Origin: CAZIRO01 sp964541595
GTDB taxonomy: Bacteria > Acidobacteriota > HRBIN11
Direction: 5' to 3'
Assembly: GCA_964541595.1 (NCBI GenBank)
Contig: CAZIRO010000178.1
Location: forward strand, 1 to 5,613
Length of the DNA: 5,613 nt
Shown piece after piece: positions 1 through 5,592 of the stretch. The notes under the pieces were generated by a model that was not told the origin of the DNA, searched no databases, and was given only the letters and a program-made list of their open reading frames with translations. Within the stretch, counting starts at the first letter, position 1. Every line of letters starts with the position of its first letter. Made by a program: the position numbers and the translations under genes.

Positions 1-177
1 CCCCTGTCTTCCGTCTCCCGTCGCAAATACCTGCCACCGGAATACCCGCCACCTGCCACCTGGGACCTGAGACCTGCCACCTGCCACCTAAATACCTGAC
101 CCCCGGGACCGGAGACCGGTGGCCACCGGCCCACCGGTGGATCCGGTGGTGCGCATGTCCCATGGCCTGTCCCAATC
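1..177. repeat. Extragenic two-part repeat, copy A
   Basis: Positions 1-22 match 5431-5452 at 21 of 22 bases. Positions 108-177 align without gaps to 5480-5549 in the same orientation, with only three differences in the core 108-150. The left part is C-rich and has a 7-base rhythm; it is about 58 bases longer here than in copy B because of extra heptamers. The right part holds overlapping palindromes: CCGGTGGCCACCGG at 116-129, CCACCGGTGG at 131-140, and a 7-bp inverted repeat 123-129/143-149. It ends with a direct repeat of TGTCCCA at 156-162 and 168-174. No convincing protein is encoded; the small frames here are shadows. I infer a dispersed intergenic repeat family rather than a transposon, since no transposase is visible. 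The copy may extend left of the window. Confidence 0.85.
29..100. repeat. Degenerate ACCTGCC heptamer tandem array
   Basis: Ten units fitting the consensus ACCTGCC run from 29 to 100: 29-35, 36-42, 44-50, 51-57, 58-64, 65-71, 72-78, 79-85, 86-92 and 94-100, with single T insertions at 43 and 93. Exact ACCTGCC occurs at 29, 51, 72 and 79. Just before it, CTGTCTT, CCGTCTC and CCGTCGC at 4-24 form another 7-base series. Copy B keeps only about two ACCTGCC-like units (5459-5472), so the array has grown or shrunk by roughly eight units. Heptanucleotide tandem repeats of comparable design are known from filamentous cyanobacteria (STRR sequences); kinship is not implied. Confidence 0.8.
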
Positions 178-193
178 CCTGCCGCATACGATT

Positions 194-221
194 TTGCTCC
201 TGTGGGTCAACGGTGTACATT
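194..221 (+). promoter_or_regulatory. Candidate sigma70-type promoter for the RNase gene
   Basis: TTGCTC (194-199) and TACATT (216-221) are separated by 16 bases. Each is an imperfect match to TTGACA and TATAAT. The call is weak alone but gains weight because a better pair (TTGATC, 17 bases, TATGAT) lies at almost the same distance beyond repeat copy B. Initiation about 7 bases past the -10 would start the RNA near 228, giving a leader of about 58 nt to the ATG at 286 and excluding the GTG at 202 as the start. Confidence 0.35.
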
Positions 222-248
222 GTTGGGAAAACGAGTGATCCCACATCC

Positions 249-279
249 GGATCGGGCGGCACGCCCATCCTGTTTGGGC
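249..279 (+). promoter_or_regulatory. Foldable 5' leader with two mutually exclusive hairpins
   Basis: GGAT, a bulged C, then GGGCG (249-258) can pair with CGCCC and ATCC (262-270) around a GCA triloop, giving nine base pairs. GCCCA (263-267) can instead pair with TGGGC (275-279). The second stem would hide the only SD-like purine run (GGG at 276-278) just before the ATG at 286. The two stems share 263-267 and cannot coexist. RNase genes in enteric bacteria (rne, pnp) are controlled through structured leaders, so a similar role is conceivable but is inference. Short GC-rich stems also arise by chance. Confidence 0.3.
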
Positions 280-285
280 AAAACG

Positions 286-2316
286 ATGAAGATTGTGCTT
301 CTGGAAGATCGGGGACGCTTGCTCTGGGCGCGTGTGCTGGATGTGCAGAAGCAGAAAATCCGGATTGAAGACGAGCACCAGCGCCAGATGCTGATCACCA
401 TTCGGCGGGTGCGGTTTCAATTGCACGTTCCGGACGGAACCCCGATCCGGACAGTGCGTCAGCGCATTCAACGTCTGAGTGAGGAGATCGATCTGCCGCT
501 ACTTTGGGAAATGGTCCGCACGGAAGAAACCTGCGCATGGCGACTGGAATCGCTCGCCCGGTTGTACTTCGGCGACAGTGTGGGGCCCGAGGAAGTCCTT
601 GCACTCTGGCTGCGCCTGGACGCTGAAACCGTATACTTTCGCAGGCGCGGTGAGACATATGTCCCCCGATCGGACGTCGAGGTGCAGGCGATCATGGCAC
701 AGCGTCGTAGCGAAGCCGAGCGGCAGGAACGTATCCGGGTGTGGACCGAACGCCTGCGCCGATGGGTACAGCATCCGGATTTCACGCCGGACGAGGCCGA
801 CCGACGGCTGGCATCGCGTGTCATGGATTACTTCTGTCGCAGACTCGATGAACGAACGCGCACGGATCTGGAGCATGCATTGCACAGCGTTCCGGAATTA
901 CGCGAGGATCCCACCGTACTCGTGGACACGTTGCAGCGTCTGGGACTGGTGCGCAACGATCTGGAAGGCACGTTGCTCGTCTACGGTATCGAACCTGATT
1001 TCACACCCGAGGAACTTACGGCTGCGGCGGCCGTTCCGGAATTCACACCGGGGGACACACCGCACGGTCCCCCGATCGAGGGCTGGACGTTAACGATCGA
1101 TGATGAAGAAACGCGTGAGATTGACGATGCCCTGAGTGTTTGGTTTCTCGCGGATGGATCAGTAGAAATCGGTGTGCACATTGCCGATGCGAGTTATTTC
1201 GTTCGGAAGGACGCACCGCTGGATCGGGTTGCAGAACGGCGGCTTGCGACGCTGTATTTGCCCGAACGGGTGCTTTACATGTTGCCGCCGCCGGTATCCA
1301 CCGAACGGGCGAGTCTGGTTCCCGATCATCCGCGTCCGGTGCTGTCGCTGATCCTCGTCATGGATGCGGACGGAACGGTCCGGGAGTGGCGGGTGGAACC
1401 GCGGACGATCCGGGTCACGCACCGGTTGACGTATGCGACGGTCGACGCGATCCTGCAGAACCCGGAACACGCACTTTACCGACCGTTGCAGGTCCTGCAC
1501 TCATACGCACGCAGGTTTCAGCGTTTTCGTCGGGATGCCGGCGCCGTCATGCTTGTACGTCCAGAGGTCAAGGTTCGGGTCATCGACCCGGACGCACACC
1601 GGCCCCGCATCCAGGTGACGCAGATCGACATGGAGTCCCCCGCTTTCGTGCTTGTTCGGGAGTGGATGATCGTTTACAACCACCGGCTGGCGCAGTGGGC
1701 AGCGGAACGGGGCATCCCGGTCATTTATCGGGCGCAGGACCCGCCGGACGACCCTCTACCGGAGGACCTGTACCAAACGGAGACATACCGACCGGCGCTG
1801 TTTCGGCAGGTCATTCGCCGGTTCCGTCGTTCCGTATTGTGGCCTTCTCCCCGGAAACACTGGGCCCTCGGTCTGGACGCGTATGTCCAGGTAACTTCGC
1901 CCATTCGACGGTACGGCGATCTCGTCATTCAACGTCAGATGATGACCTATCTGGCGCAGGAACGAACACTTTACTCGCGAGACGACTTCCTGCGTTTGAT
2001 GACGACCATTGAGGATCAGACGCTACGGCTGAAGGAGTTGGAAAACCGACGCAAACGGTACTGGATTCTGCGCTACCTATCGATGCAGCCGTCTGAGCGG
2101 GTGTATCGGGCTACCGTTGTGGACCGCAAACCGGGTCCCCTGTATATCATCGAACTGGACGATTTCCTCTTGGAGGGCGTGTTGCCGGCGTCGAAACAAC
2201 TCGATCTCGGTGCACGGGTCGCCGTTCGGATCGTGCAGATCGACTGGCGTCGTTTGAACTTCAAGGCCTTTCTGGCGGAGCGCGTATCGCCGGACGACCT
2301 NNNNNNNNNNGGGTAG
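286..2316 (+). CDS. RNase II/R-family 3'-5' exoribonuclease (RNB domain)
   Basis: This is a processive 3'-5' hydrolytic exoribonuclease that degrades RNA to mononucleotides in the cytoplasm. With the ATG at 286 it has 676 residues. Residues 1-50 look like a small beta-barrel, and 85-150 a winged-helix-like region rich in Arg. The RNB domain spans about 260-600. Its magnesium site is TIDDEETREIDDAL, with D272, E278, D280 and D281; E278 stands where E. coli RNase II has Asp207. VQVTSPIRRYGDLVIQRQM (535-553) holds the catalytic-site Arg541. IYRAQDPP at 480-487 is typical of the cyanobacterial/plastid-like RNase II group. An S1 RNA-binding domain covers about 604-668. The GTG at 202 would add 28 residues without family character and lies upstream of the candidate promoter, so I prefer 286; the SD there is weak (TGGGC). 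The last codons cross ten Ns: CTN still reads Leu672, but the TAG at 2314 is reliable only if the gap length is exact. Confidence 0.93.
   Translation: MKIVLLEDRGRLLWARVLDVQKQKIRIEDEHQRQMLITIRRVRFQLHVPDGTPIRTVRQRIQRLSEEIDLPLLWEMVRTEETCAWRLESLARLYFGDSVGPEEVLALWLRLDAETVYFRRRGETYVPRSDVEVQAIMAQRRSEAERQERIRVWTERLRRWVQHPDFTPDEADRRLASRVMDYFCRRLDERTRTDLEHALHSVPELREDPTVLVDTLQRLGLVRNDLEGTLLVYGIEPDFTPEELTAAAAVPEFTPGDTPHGPPIEGWTLTIDDEETREIDDALSVWFLADGSVEIGVHIADASYFVRKDAPLDRVAERRLATLYLPERVLYMLPPPVSTERASLVPDHPRPVLSLILVMDADGTVREWRVEPRTIRVTHRLTYATVDAILQNPEHALYRPLQVLHSYARRFQRFRRDAGAVMLVRPEVKVRVIDPDAHRPRIQVTQIDMESPAFVLVREWMIVYNHRLAQWAAERGIPVIYRAQDPPDDPLPEDLYQTETYRPALFRQVIRRFRRSVLWPSPRKHWALGLDAYVQVTSPIRRYGDLVIQRQMMTYLAQERTLYSRDDFLRLMTTIEDQTLRLKELENRRKRYWILRYLSMQPSERVYRATVVDRKPGPLYIIELDDFLLEGVLPASKQLDLGARVAVRIVQIDWRRLNFKAFLAERVSPDDXXXXG
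2301..2310. other. Assembly gap of ten Ns
   Basis: Ten consecutive Ns interrupt the final codons of the RNase gene. Ten is a common placeholder length in scaffolds, so the true gap may be longer, shorter or an overlap. The frame kept across it (stop at 2314-2316) may therefore be accidental. The gap lies just upstream of direct and inverted repeats, a plausible cause of the assembly break. Confidence 0.98.
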
Positions 2317-2336
2317 TCCGCATCCGGTGACTCCAC

Positions 2337-2342
2337 TATACT
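2337..2342 (+). promoter_or_regulatory. Isolated -10-like hexamer TATACT
   Basis: TATACT matches the sigma70 -10 consensus at five of six positions and lies about 150 bases before the hydrolase gene. No good -35 is seen at 16-18 bases upstream (around 2313-2320), right after the assembly gap. This is a possible promoter for the downstream three genes, with low support. Confidence 0.2.
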
Positions 2343-2376
2343 AAGGAGTGACAGGAAGAAAGGAGTGACGGGAGGA
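2343..2376. repeat. 17-bp tandem direct repeat
   Basis: AAGGAGTGACAGGAAGA (2343-2359) is followed immediately by AAGGAGTGACGGGAGGA (2360-2376), identical at 15 of 17 positions. The second unit forms the first half of the left arm of the inverted repeat at 2362-2426. The first unit also resembles the complement of the right arm (about 15 of 21 positions), so it could compete for the same pairing. Confidence 0.75.
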
Positions 2377-2426
2377 AAAGTGGCGCCGTGTATCGATCCT
2401 TTCGTCACTTTTCCCCTTGTCACTTC
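2362..2426 (+). repeat. Long imperfect inverted repeat able to form an RNA hairpin
   Basis: Left arm 2362-2385 and right arm 2403-2426 pair over 24 positions, by hand: 19 Watson-Crick pairs, four G-U pairs (2363/2425, 2370/2418, 2371/2417, 2383/2405) and one A-C mismatch (2373/2415). The 17-base loop (2386-2402) contains ATCGAT. No T-run follows the right arm, so it is not a textbook intrinsic terminator. It could block read-through, protect an RNA 3' end at the RNase/hydrolase boundary, or be a dispersed repeat. The wobbles are better tolerated in the + strand transcript, agreeing with the direction of the genes. Confidence 0.7.
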
Positions 2427-2477
2427 GGAAATGCGCCCCTGAATCCGTAGAAACGGAGGAAAAGGTTTTGCCCTGTC

Positions 2478-2485
2478 GGAGGGAG
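2478..2485 (+). promoter_or_regulatory. Shine-Dalgarno sequence setting the hydrolase start
   Basis: GGAGGGAG at 2478-2485 places the core GGAGG six bases before the ATG at 2489. A second GGAGG at 2456-2460 lies seven bases before an in-frame TTG at 2468. That would add seven residues (M-P-C-R-R-E-I) not expected for the family, so the ATG is preferred. Confidence 0.7.
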
Positions 2486-2488
2486 ATC

Positions 2489-3109
2489 ATGCGATTTGTC
2501 CCTGAGGGTAGCGTGGCCGTTCCCGACATTCCATTCAAAGACCATGTCGTCGTTCCACGGGCGGACAGTGCGCTGATCATCGTCGATATGCAGAACGATT
2601 TCGTCAAAGAGGGTGGCAAACTCCGGGTACCTGCGGCGATCGAGACGGTCCCGCAAATCCGCAGATTGCTCGAGCGGGCACGTCAGGCGGGGGTTCGCGT
2701 GATCTACACACAGGACACCCATTTTGAGGGCGATCCGGAATGGCAGATCTGGGGCGAACATTGCCGGTACGGCACCTGGGGATGGCAGATCATCGATGAA
2801 CTGCAGCCCCGCGAAGACGACCTCGTGGTGCAGAAGAACCGGTATGACGGGTTTTACGGCACCTGGTTGGAACATTTCCTGGCCCATACATACGGGATCA
2901 AACACCTGGTGATTGTGGGCACGATGTCCAACGTGTGCGTGTTGCATACGGCGGCATCGGCCGGTCTGCGCTGGTACCATATCGTCGTTCCGGCGGACGG
3001 AATTTCCACACTGACGGATTTCGATCAGGCCGCTTCGCTCCGGCAGATTTCCTGGCTGTACCTTGGAGAAGTCACGCGGCGGTGTGACGACATCACTTTT
3101 GGTGATTGA
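2489..3109 (+). CDS. Isochorismatase-superfamily cysteine hydrolase, nicotinamidase-like
   Basis: This predicted cytoplasmic amidase has 206 residues, a normal length for the family. The catalytic triad is visible: D33 in IIVDMQNDF, K116 in VVQKNRYDGFYGT, and C150 in VGTMSNVCV, the last within the GxxSxxC-type turn that forms the oxyanion hole. D76 and H78 (TQDTH) and H91 (WGEHC) match the three metal ligands of PncA nicotinamidases, and GTWG at 95-98 recalls the GTxG after the PncA WPxHC motif. True isochorismatases lack this metal set, so an amide or nicotinamide substrate (NAD salvage) is the best guess. Many unassigned cysteine hydrolases share these features, so the substrate stays open and I give no gene symbol. 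The start is the ATG at 2489 behind GGAGGGAG. The next gene begins 59 bases downstream with no obvious terminator, so co-transcription is likely. Confidence 0.9.
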   Translation: MRFVPEGSVAVPDIPFKDHVVVPRADSALIIVDMQNDFVKEGGKLRVPAAIETVPQIRRLLERARQAGVRVIYTQDTHFEGDPEWQIWGEHCRYGTWGWQIIDELQPREDDLVVQKNRYDGFYGTWLEHFLAHTYGIKHLVIVGTMSNVCVLHTAASAGLRWYHIVVPADGISTLTDFDQAASLRQISWLYLGEVTRRCDDITFGD

Positions 3110-3168
3110 ACTGCCGTGGCGCCGGAAATCCACGCAACACCGACGACGGTGATCCGGCAGGGGATCGT

Positions 3169-4359
3169 ATGCGTATTCTGATGATCGCACCGGAACCGTT
3201 TTTTCGGCCCCGGGGCACGCCGTTTTCCGTATACCATCGCCTGAAGGCGATGAGTGAACTTGGACATCAGATTGATCTGGTCACGTATCCGTTCGGTCAG
3301 GACGTTGTGCTGCCGAATGTGCGTATCATCCGATCACCGCGTCCTCCGGGCATTCGTGATGTCCCGATCGGACCTTCGGTACAGAAGATCGTACTGGACG
3401 TCGGTCTGGTGTGGACGGTGTTCCGCCTGTTGCGTCGTCATCGCTATGAACTGATCCACACGCATGAGGAGGCCGCGCTGATCGGCGCGTACTGGTCCCG
3501 GCGACGTGGGATCCCGCACCTGTACGATATGCACTCTCTACTCAGCCAGCAGATGCGGAACTTTCGGGTGCCGCTTGCCCGCTGGGCGGAAACGGTTTGG
3601 CGGCGTCTGGAGCGCTGGGCGATGCAGCGGAGCGACGCCATTATTGCGATCTGTCCGGAGCTTGCAAACGCCGTGCGCCGGATCGTCCCGGATCGCCCCT
3701 GCACGGTCATTGAGAATGTCGGCATTGCAGAGTTTGTACTCCGTGTGCAGGACGTGGAGGTGCAGGCCCTGCGAAGACGCATCAACCCTTCCGGGGATTT
3801 TCTGATCGGATATGTTGGCACGTTTGAACCCTATCAGGGGATCGATCTTCTGATGGAGACCATTGCGGTTGTGCAATCCCGTTCGGACGGCATGCGTCTA
3901 CGGTGGATCCTTGCCGGTGTCACGCCGCAGGAACGTCCCGGATGGGACGACCGCATTCGCCGCCTGCCACATCCGGACCGTGTTCATCTGTTCGACCGTA
4001 TGCCGCCGGAACGCGCCGCGGTCCTCCAGAAGGCCGTCCATTTGCTTGTGTCTCCCCGGATTTCCGGAACGAATACTCCGCTCAAGATATACAGTTATCT
4101 CGCATCCGGGACGCCCATACTTGCCACACGCCATCCGACGCATCTGCAGGTATTGAACGACCGTATCGCCATCCTGGTCGAGCCGACCGTGGAGGCGTTC
4201 GTTGAGGGGGTGATTTACGCCATGACCCATCCGGACGACCTTCGGATGCGGGCGGAACGGGCATTCCGGTATTTTGCGCAACACTATAGTTATGCGGCGT
4301 TCCTGGACAAGACCCGTCGCGTGCTGGCACAATTCGCGACCGAATGCGTCCGGGCGTGA
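3169..4359 (+). CDS. GT4-type (GT-B fold) glycosyltransferase
   Basis: This is a retaining glycosyltransferase that would move a sugar from a nucleotide-sugar donor to an unidentified glycan or lipid acceptor at the inner face of the cytoplasmic membrane. It has 396 residues. The N-terminal acceptor domain starts MRILMIAPEPFFRPRGTPFS, a typical GT4 opening, and contains ELIHTHEEAALIGAYW (94-109) and PHLYDMHSLLSQQMRNF (116-132). The donor domain starts near IGYVGTFEPYQGIDLL (213-228) and includes LRWILAG (244-250), VHLFDRMP (272-279) and SPRISGTNTPLKIYSYLASG (295-314). The canonical EX7E acidic pair is not evident: S309 occupies the usual second Glu position. The wording of this segment recalls a recognisable GT4 subgroup, so the protein is probably active. 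The start is the ATG at 3169 behind AGGGGA (3159-3164); an upstream in-frame TTG at 3106 overlaps the previous stop codon and adds non-family sequence. It is probably co-transcribed with its neighbours. The sugar and acceptor cannot be told. Confidence 0.9.
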   Translation: MRILMIAPEPFFRPRGTPFSVYHRLKAMSELGHQIDLVTYPFGQDVVLPNVRIIRSPRPPGIRDVPIGPSVQKIVLDVGLVWTVFRLLRRHRYELIHTHEEAALIGAYWSRRRGIPHLYDMHSLLSQQMRNFRVPLARWAETVWRRLERWAMQRSDAIIAICPELANAVRRIVPDRPCTVIENVGIAEFVLRVQDVEVQALRRRINPSGDFLIGYVGTFEPYQGIDLLMETIAVVQSRSDGMRLRWILAGVTPQERPGWDDRIRRLPHPDRVHLFDRMPPERAAVLQKAVHLLVSPRISGTNTPLKIYSYLASGTPILATRHPTHLQVLNDRIAILVEPTVEAFVEGVIYAMTHPDDLRMRAERAFRYFAQHYSYAAFLDKTRRVLAQFATECVRA

Positions 4360-4398
4360 AACATAGCCATCCGTTCATGCGAAGGGGGCATACCTGCC

Positions 4399-5397
4399 AT
4401 GGCACCACAGGTTCGACCCGCAACGCCGGAGGCGATCGCCGAAGCGGGCAGGATTATTGCGTCCGGTGGACTTGTGGCGTTTCCCACGGAGACGGTATAC
4501 GGTCTGGGTGCGCATGCGCTGGATCCGATGGCCGTCGCCCGCATTTTCGAGGTCAAACAGCGTCCCCGGTTTGATCCCCTGATCGTCCACGTTGCGGACG
4601 TCGGCATGGCGGAATCGCTCTGGCAGTTCATACCGGCCATCGCCCGTCAACTCATCCAGGCATTCTGGCCGGGTCCGCTCACGCTGGTACTGCCGAAACG
4701 CGCACACGTTCCGGACATCGTCACAGCGGGATTACCGACCGTGGCCGTACGTATGCCGGGACATCCGGTGGCCCTGGCACTCATTCGGGCGGCGTCCGTA
4801 CCCATCGCCGCGCCGAGCGCGAATCCGTTCGGTTACCTGAGTCCAACCCGCGCGGAACACGTGGTCGCCATGCTCGGAGACCGTGTGGACCTCATTCTGG
4901 ACGGGGGGCCCTGCCCGTACGGTGTGGAGTCCACCGTCATTCTGATCGAAGGGGACCGTGTTGCGGTATTGCGCCCCGGAGCCTTGCCGATCGAGGATGT
5001 CGAACGCATGGTTGGACCGGTCGACATCCGTACACGATCCGCGCGTCCGCAGTCACCGGGTCAATTGCCGCGCCATTATGCGCCCCGGGTTCCCGTCCGT
5101 ATCGGCACGTATACGACAATTCGGGAGCCGCCGGATCGGCATATCGGGTACCTCGCGTGGCAAACGCCGCCCCCCGTGAATGTCGACGCTGTTGAAGTCC
5201 TGTCGCCCACGGGGAATCTGCGCGAGGCCGCGGCGCGGTTGTTTGACTGTTTGCATCGCCTGGAGGCGGCCGGAGTGGACGTGATTTACGCGGAACCAGT
5301 GCCCGAAGTCGGTCTGGGGCGGGCGATCATGGACCGGTTGCAGAGAATGGCGCATGACGGGACCCCCCGGGGTGATGCTGAAAAGAACTGCGGGTGA
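4399..5397 (+). CDS. L-threonylcarbamoyladenylate synthase, Sua5 type
   Basis: This enzyme makes threonylcarbamoyl-AMP from L-threonine, bicarbonate and ATP, the first step of t6A37 modification of tRNAs reading ANN codons; TsaD with partners then transfers the group to tRNA. The 332 residues cover a YrdC domain plus the C-terminal Sua5 domain, unlike the short TsaC form of about 190. Visible motifs are FPTETVYGLGAHA (28-40), KQRPRFDPLIVHV (53-65), WPGPLTLVLP (90-99), APSANPFGYLSPT (138-150) and DGGPCPYGVESTVI (168-181). The linker SPGQLPRHYAP (219-229), which closes over the active site in Sua5 proteins, is intact. VGLGRAIMDRLQRMA (304-318) ends the Sua5 domain. The ATG at 4399 follows AAGGGGG (4382-4388) at ten bases. 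The preceding gene ends 39 bases upstream, suggesting one transcript. The last dozen or so residues are a hydrophilic tail. Repeat copy B begins 33 bases after the stop. Confidence 0.96.
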   Translation: MAPQVRPATPEAIAEAGRIIASGGLVAFPTETVYGLGAHALDPMAVARIFEVKQRPRFDPLIVHVADVGMAESLWQFIPAIARQLIQAFWPGPLTLVLPKRAHVPDIVTAGLPTVAVRMPGHPVALALIRAASVPIAAPSANPFGYLSPTRAEHVVAMLGDRVDLILDGGPCPYGVESTVILIEGDRVAVLRPGALPIEDVERMVGPVDIRTRSARPQSPGQLPRHYAPRVPVRIGTYTTIREPPDRHIGYLAWQTPPPVNVDAVEVLSPTGNLREAAARLFDCLHRLEAAGVDVIYAEPVPEVGLGRAIMDRLQRMAHDGTPRGDAEKNCG

Positions 5398-5430
5398 CGC
5401 GTCGGTCAGGAACGGTTGCGGTGGAAACGT

Positions 5431-5549
5431 CCCCTGTCTTCCGTTTCCCGTCCCGGAGACCTGCCACCCGACATCCGATACTGGAGACCGATGGCCACCG
5501 GCACACCGGTGGATCCGGTGGTTTCCCTGTCCCATTGCCTGTCCCGATC
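5431..5549. repeat. Extragenic two-part repeat, copy B
   Basis: This is the second copy of the element at 1-177, in the same orientation and 33 bases after the Sua5 stop codon. 5431-5452 matches 1-22 with one difference, and 5480-5549 matches 108-177 without gaps. The joining segment is only 27 bases (5453-5479) against 85 in copy A, because most ACCTGCC-type heptamers are absent. The inverted repeat CCACCGG (5495-5501)/CCGGTGG (5515-5521) is kept. The 14-bp palindrome of copy A is broken here by a G-to-A change at 5491, and the CCACCGGTGG palindrome by an A at 5503. The CTGTCCC pair at 5527 and 5539 is kept with the same 12-base period. The 5431-5480 segment has 23 C to 9 G. Confidence 0.85.
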
Positions 5550-5563
5550 TTAGCCGGATGCCC

Positions 5564-5592
5564 TTGATCTTTTCCGCCCGAATGCCTATGAT
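5564..5592 (+). promoter_or_regulatory. Candidate sigma70-type promoter facing out of the window
   Basis: TTGATC (5564-5569) and TATGAT (5587-5592) are separated by exactly 17 bases, matching the -35 and -10 consensus at four and five positions. Transcription would begin near 5599 and run rightward to a gene outside the window. The -10 lies 38 bases past the end of repeat copy B, against 39 for the candidate past copy A. No gene start can be assigned in the remaining bases. Confidence 0.5.

Noticed and set aside
1..177. CRISPR array or attachment site
   Set aside because: The repeat units are 7 bases and contiguous with no regular spacers, and neither copy borders an integrase or cas gene.
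202..285. GTG start at 202 adding 28 residues to the RNase
   Set aside because: There is no SD before it, the added residues lack family character, and the candidate promoter would start the RNA downstream of it; the ATG at 286 fits the family N-terminus better.
1140..2012. 290-codon open frame inside the RNase gene, same strand, other frame
   Set aside because: It lies wholly within a confidently identified RNB gene; its composition (Gly, Arg, Ala, Thr-rich) is that of an out-of-frame shadow in GC-rich DNA and it shows no domain.
2362..2430. Intrinsic (Rho-independent) terminator
   Set aside because: The stem is strong but is followed by GGAAATGCG rather than a T-run, and the loop is long; it is kept as a hairpin of unknown role.
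3121..3158. GCCGGA/TCCGGC inverted repeat between the hydrolase and GT genes
   Set aside because: It has only six pairs around a 26-base loop and no T-run, which is expected by chance in GC-rich DNA.
3106..3168. TTG start at 3106 for the glycosyltransferase, overlapping the hydrolase stop
   Set aside because: It would add 21 residues ahead of the typical MRILMIAPEP opening; the ATG at 3169 has its own SD.
2420..3190. 256-codon open frame on the - strand over the hydrolase
   Set aside because: It is antisense to a gene with an intact catalytic triad, has a low-complexity composition rich in Arg, His and Pro, and has no recognisable motif.
1..5549. Composite transposon bounded by the two repeats
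   Set aside because: No transposase, no terminal inverted repeats and no target duplication are seen; the genes between are housekeeping-like.
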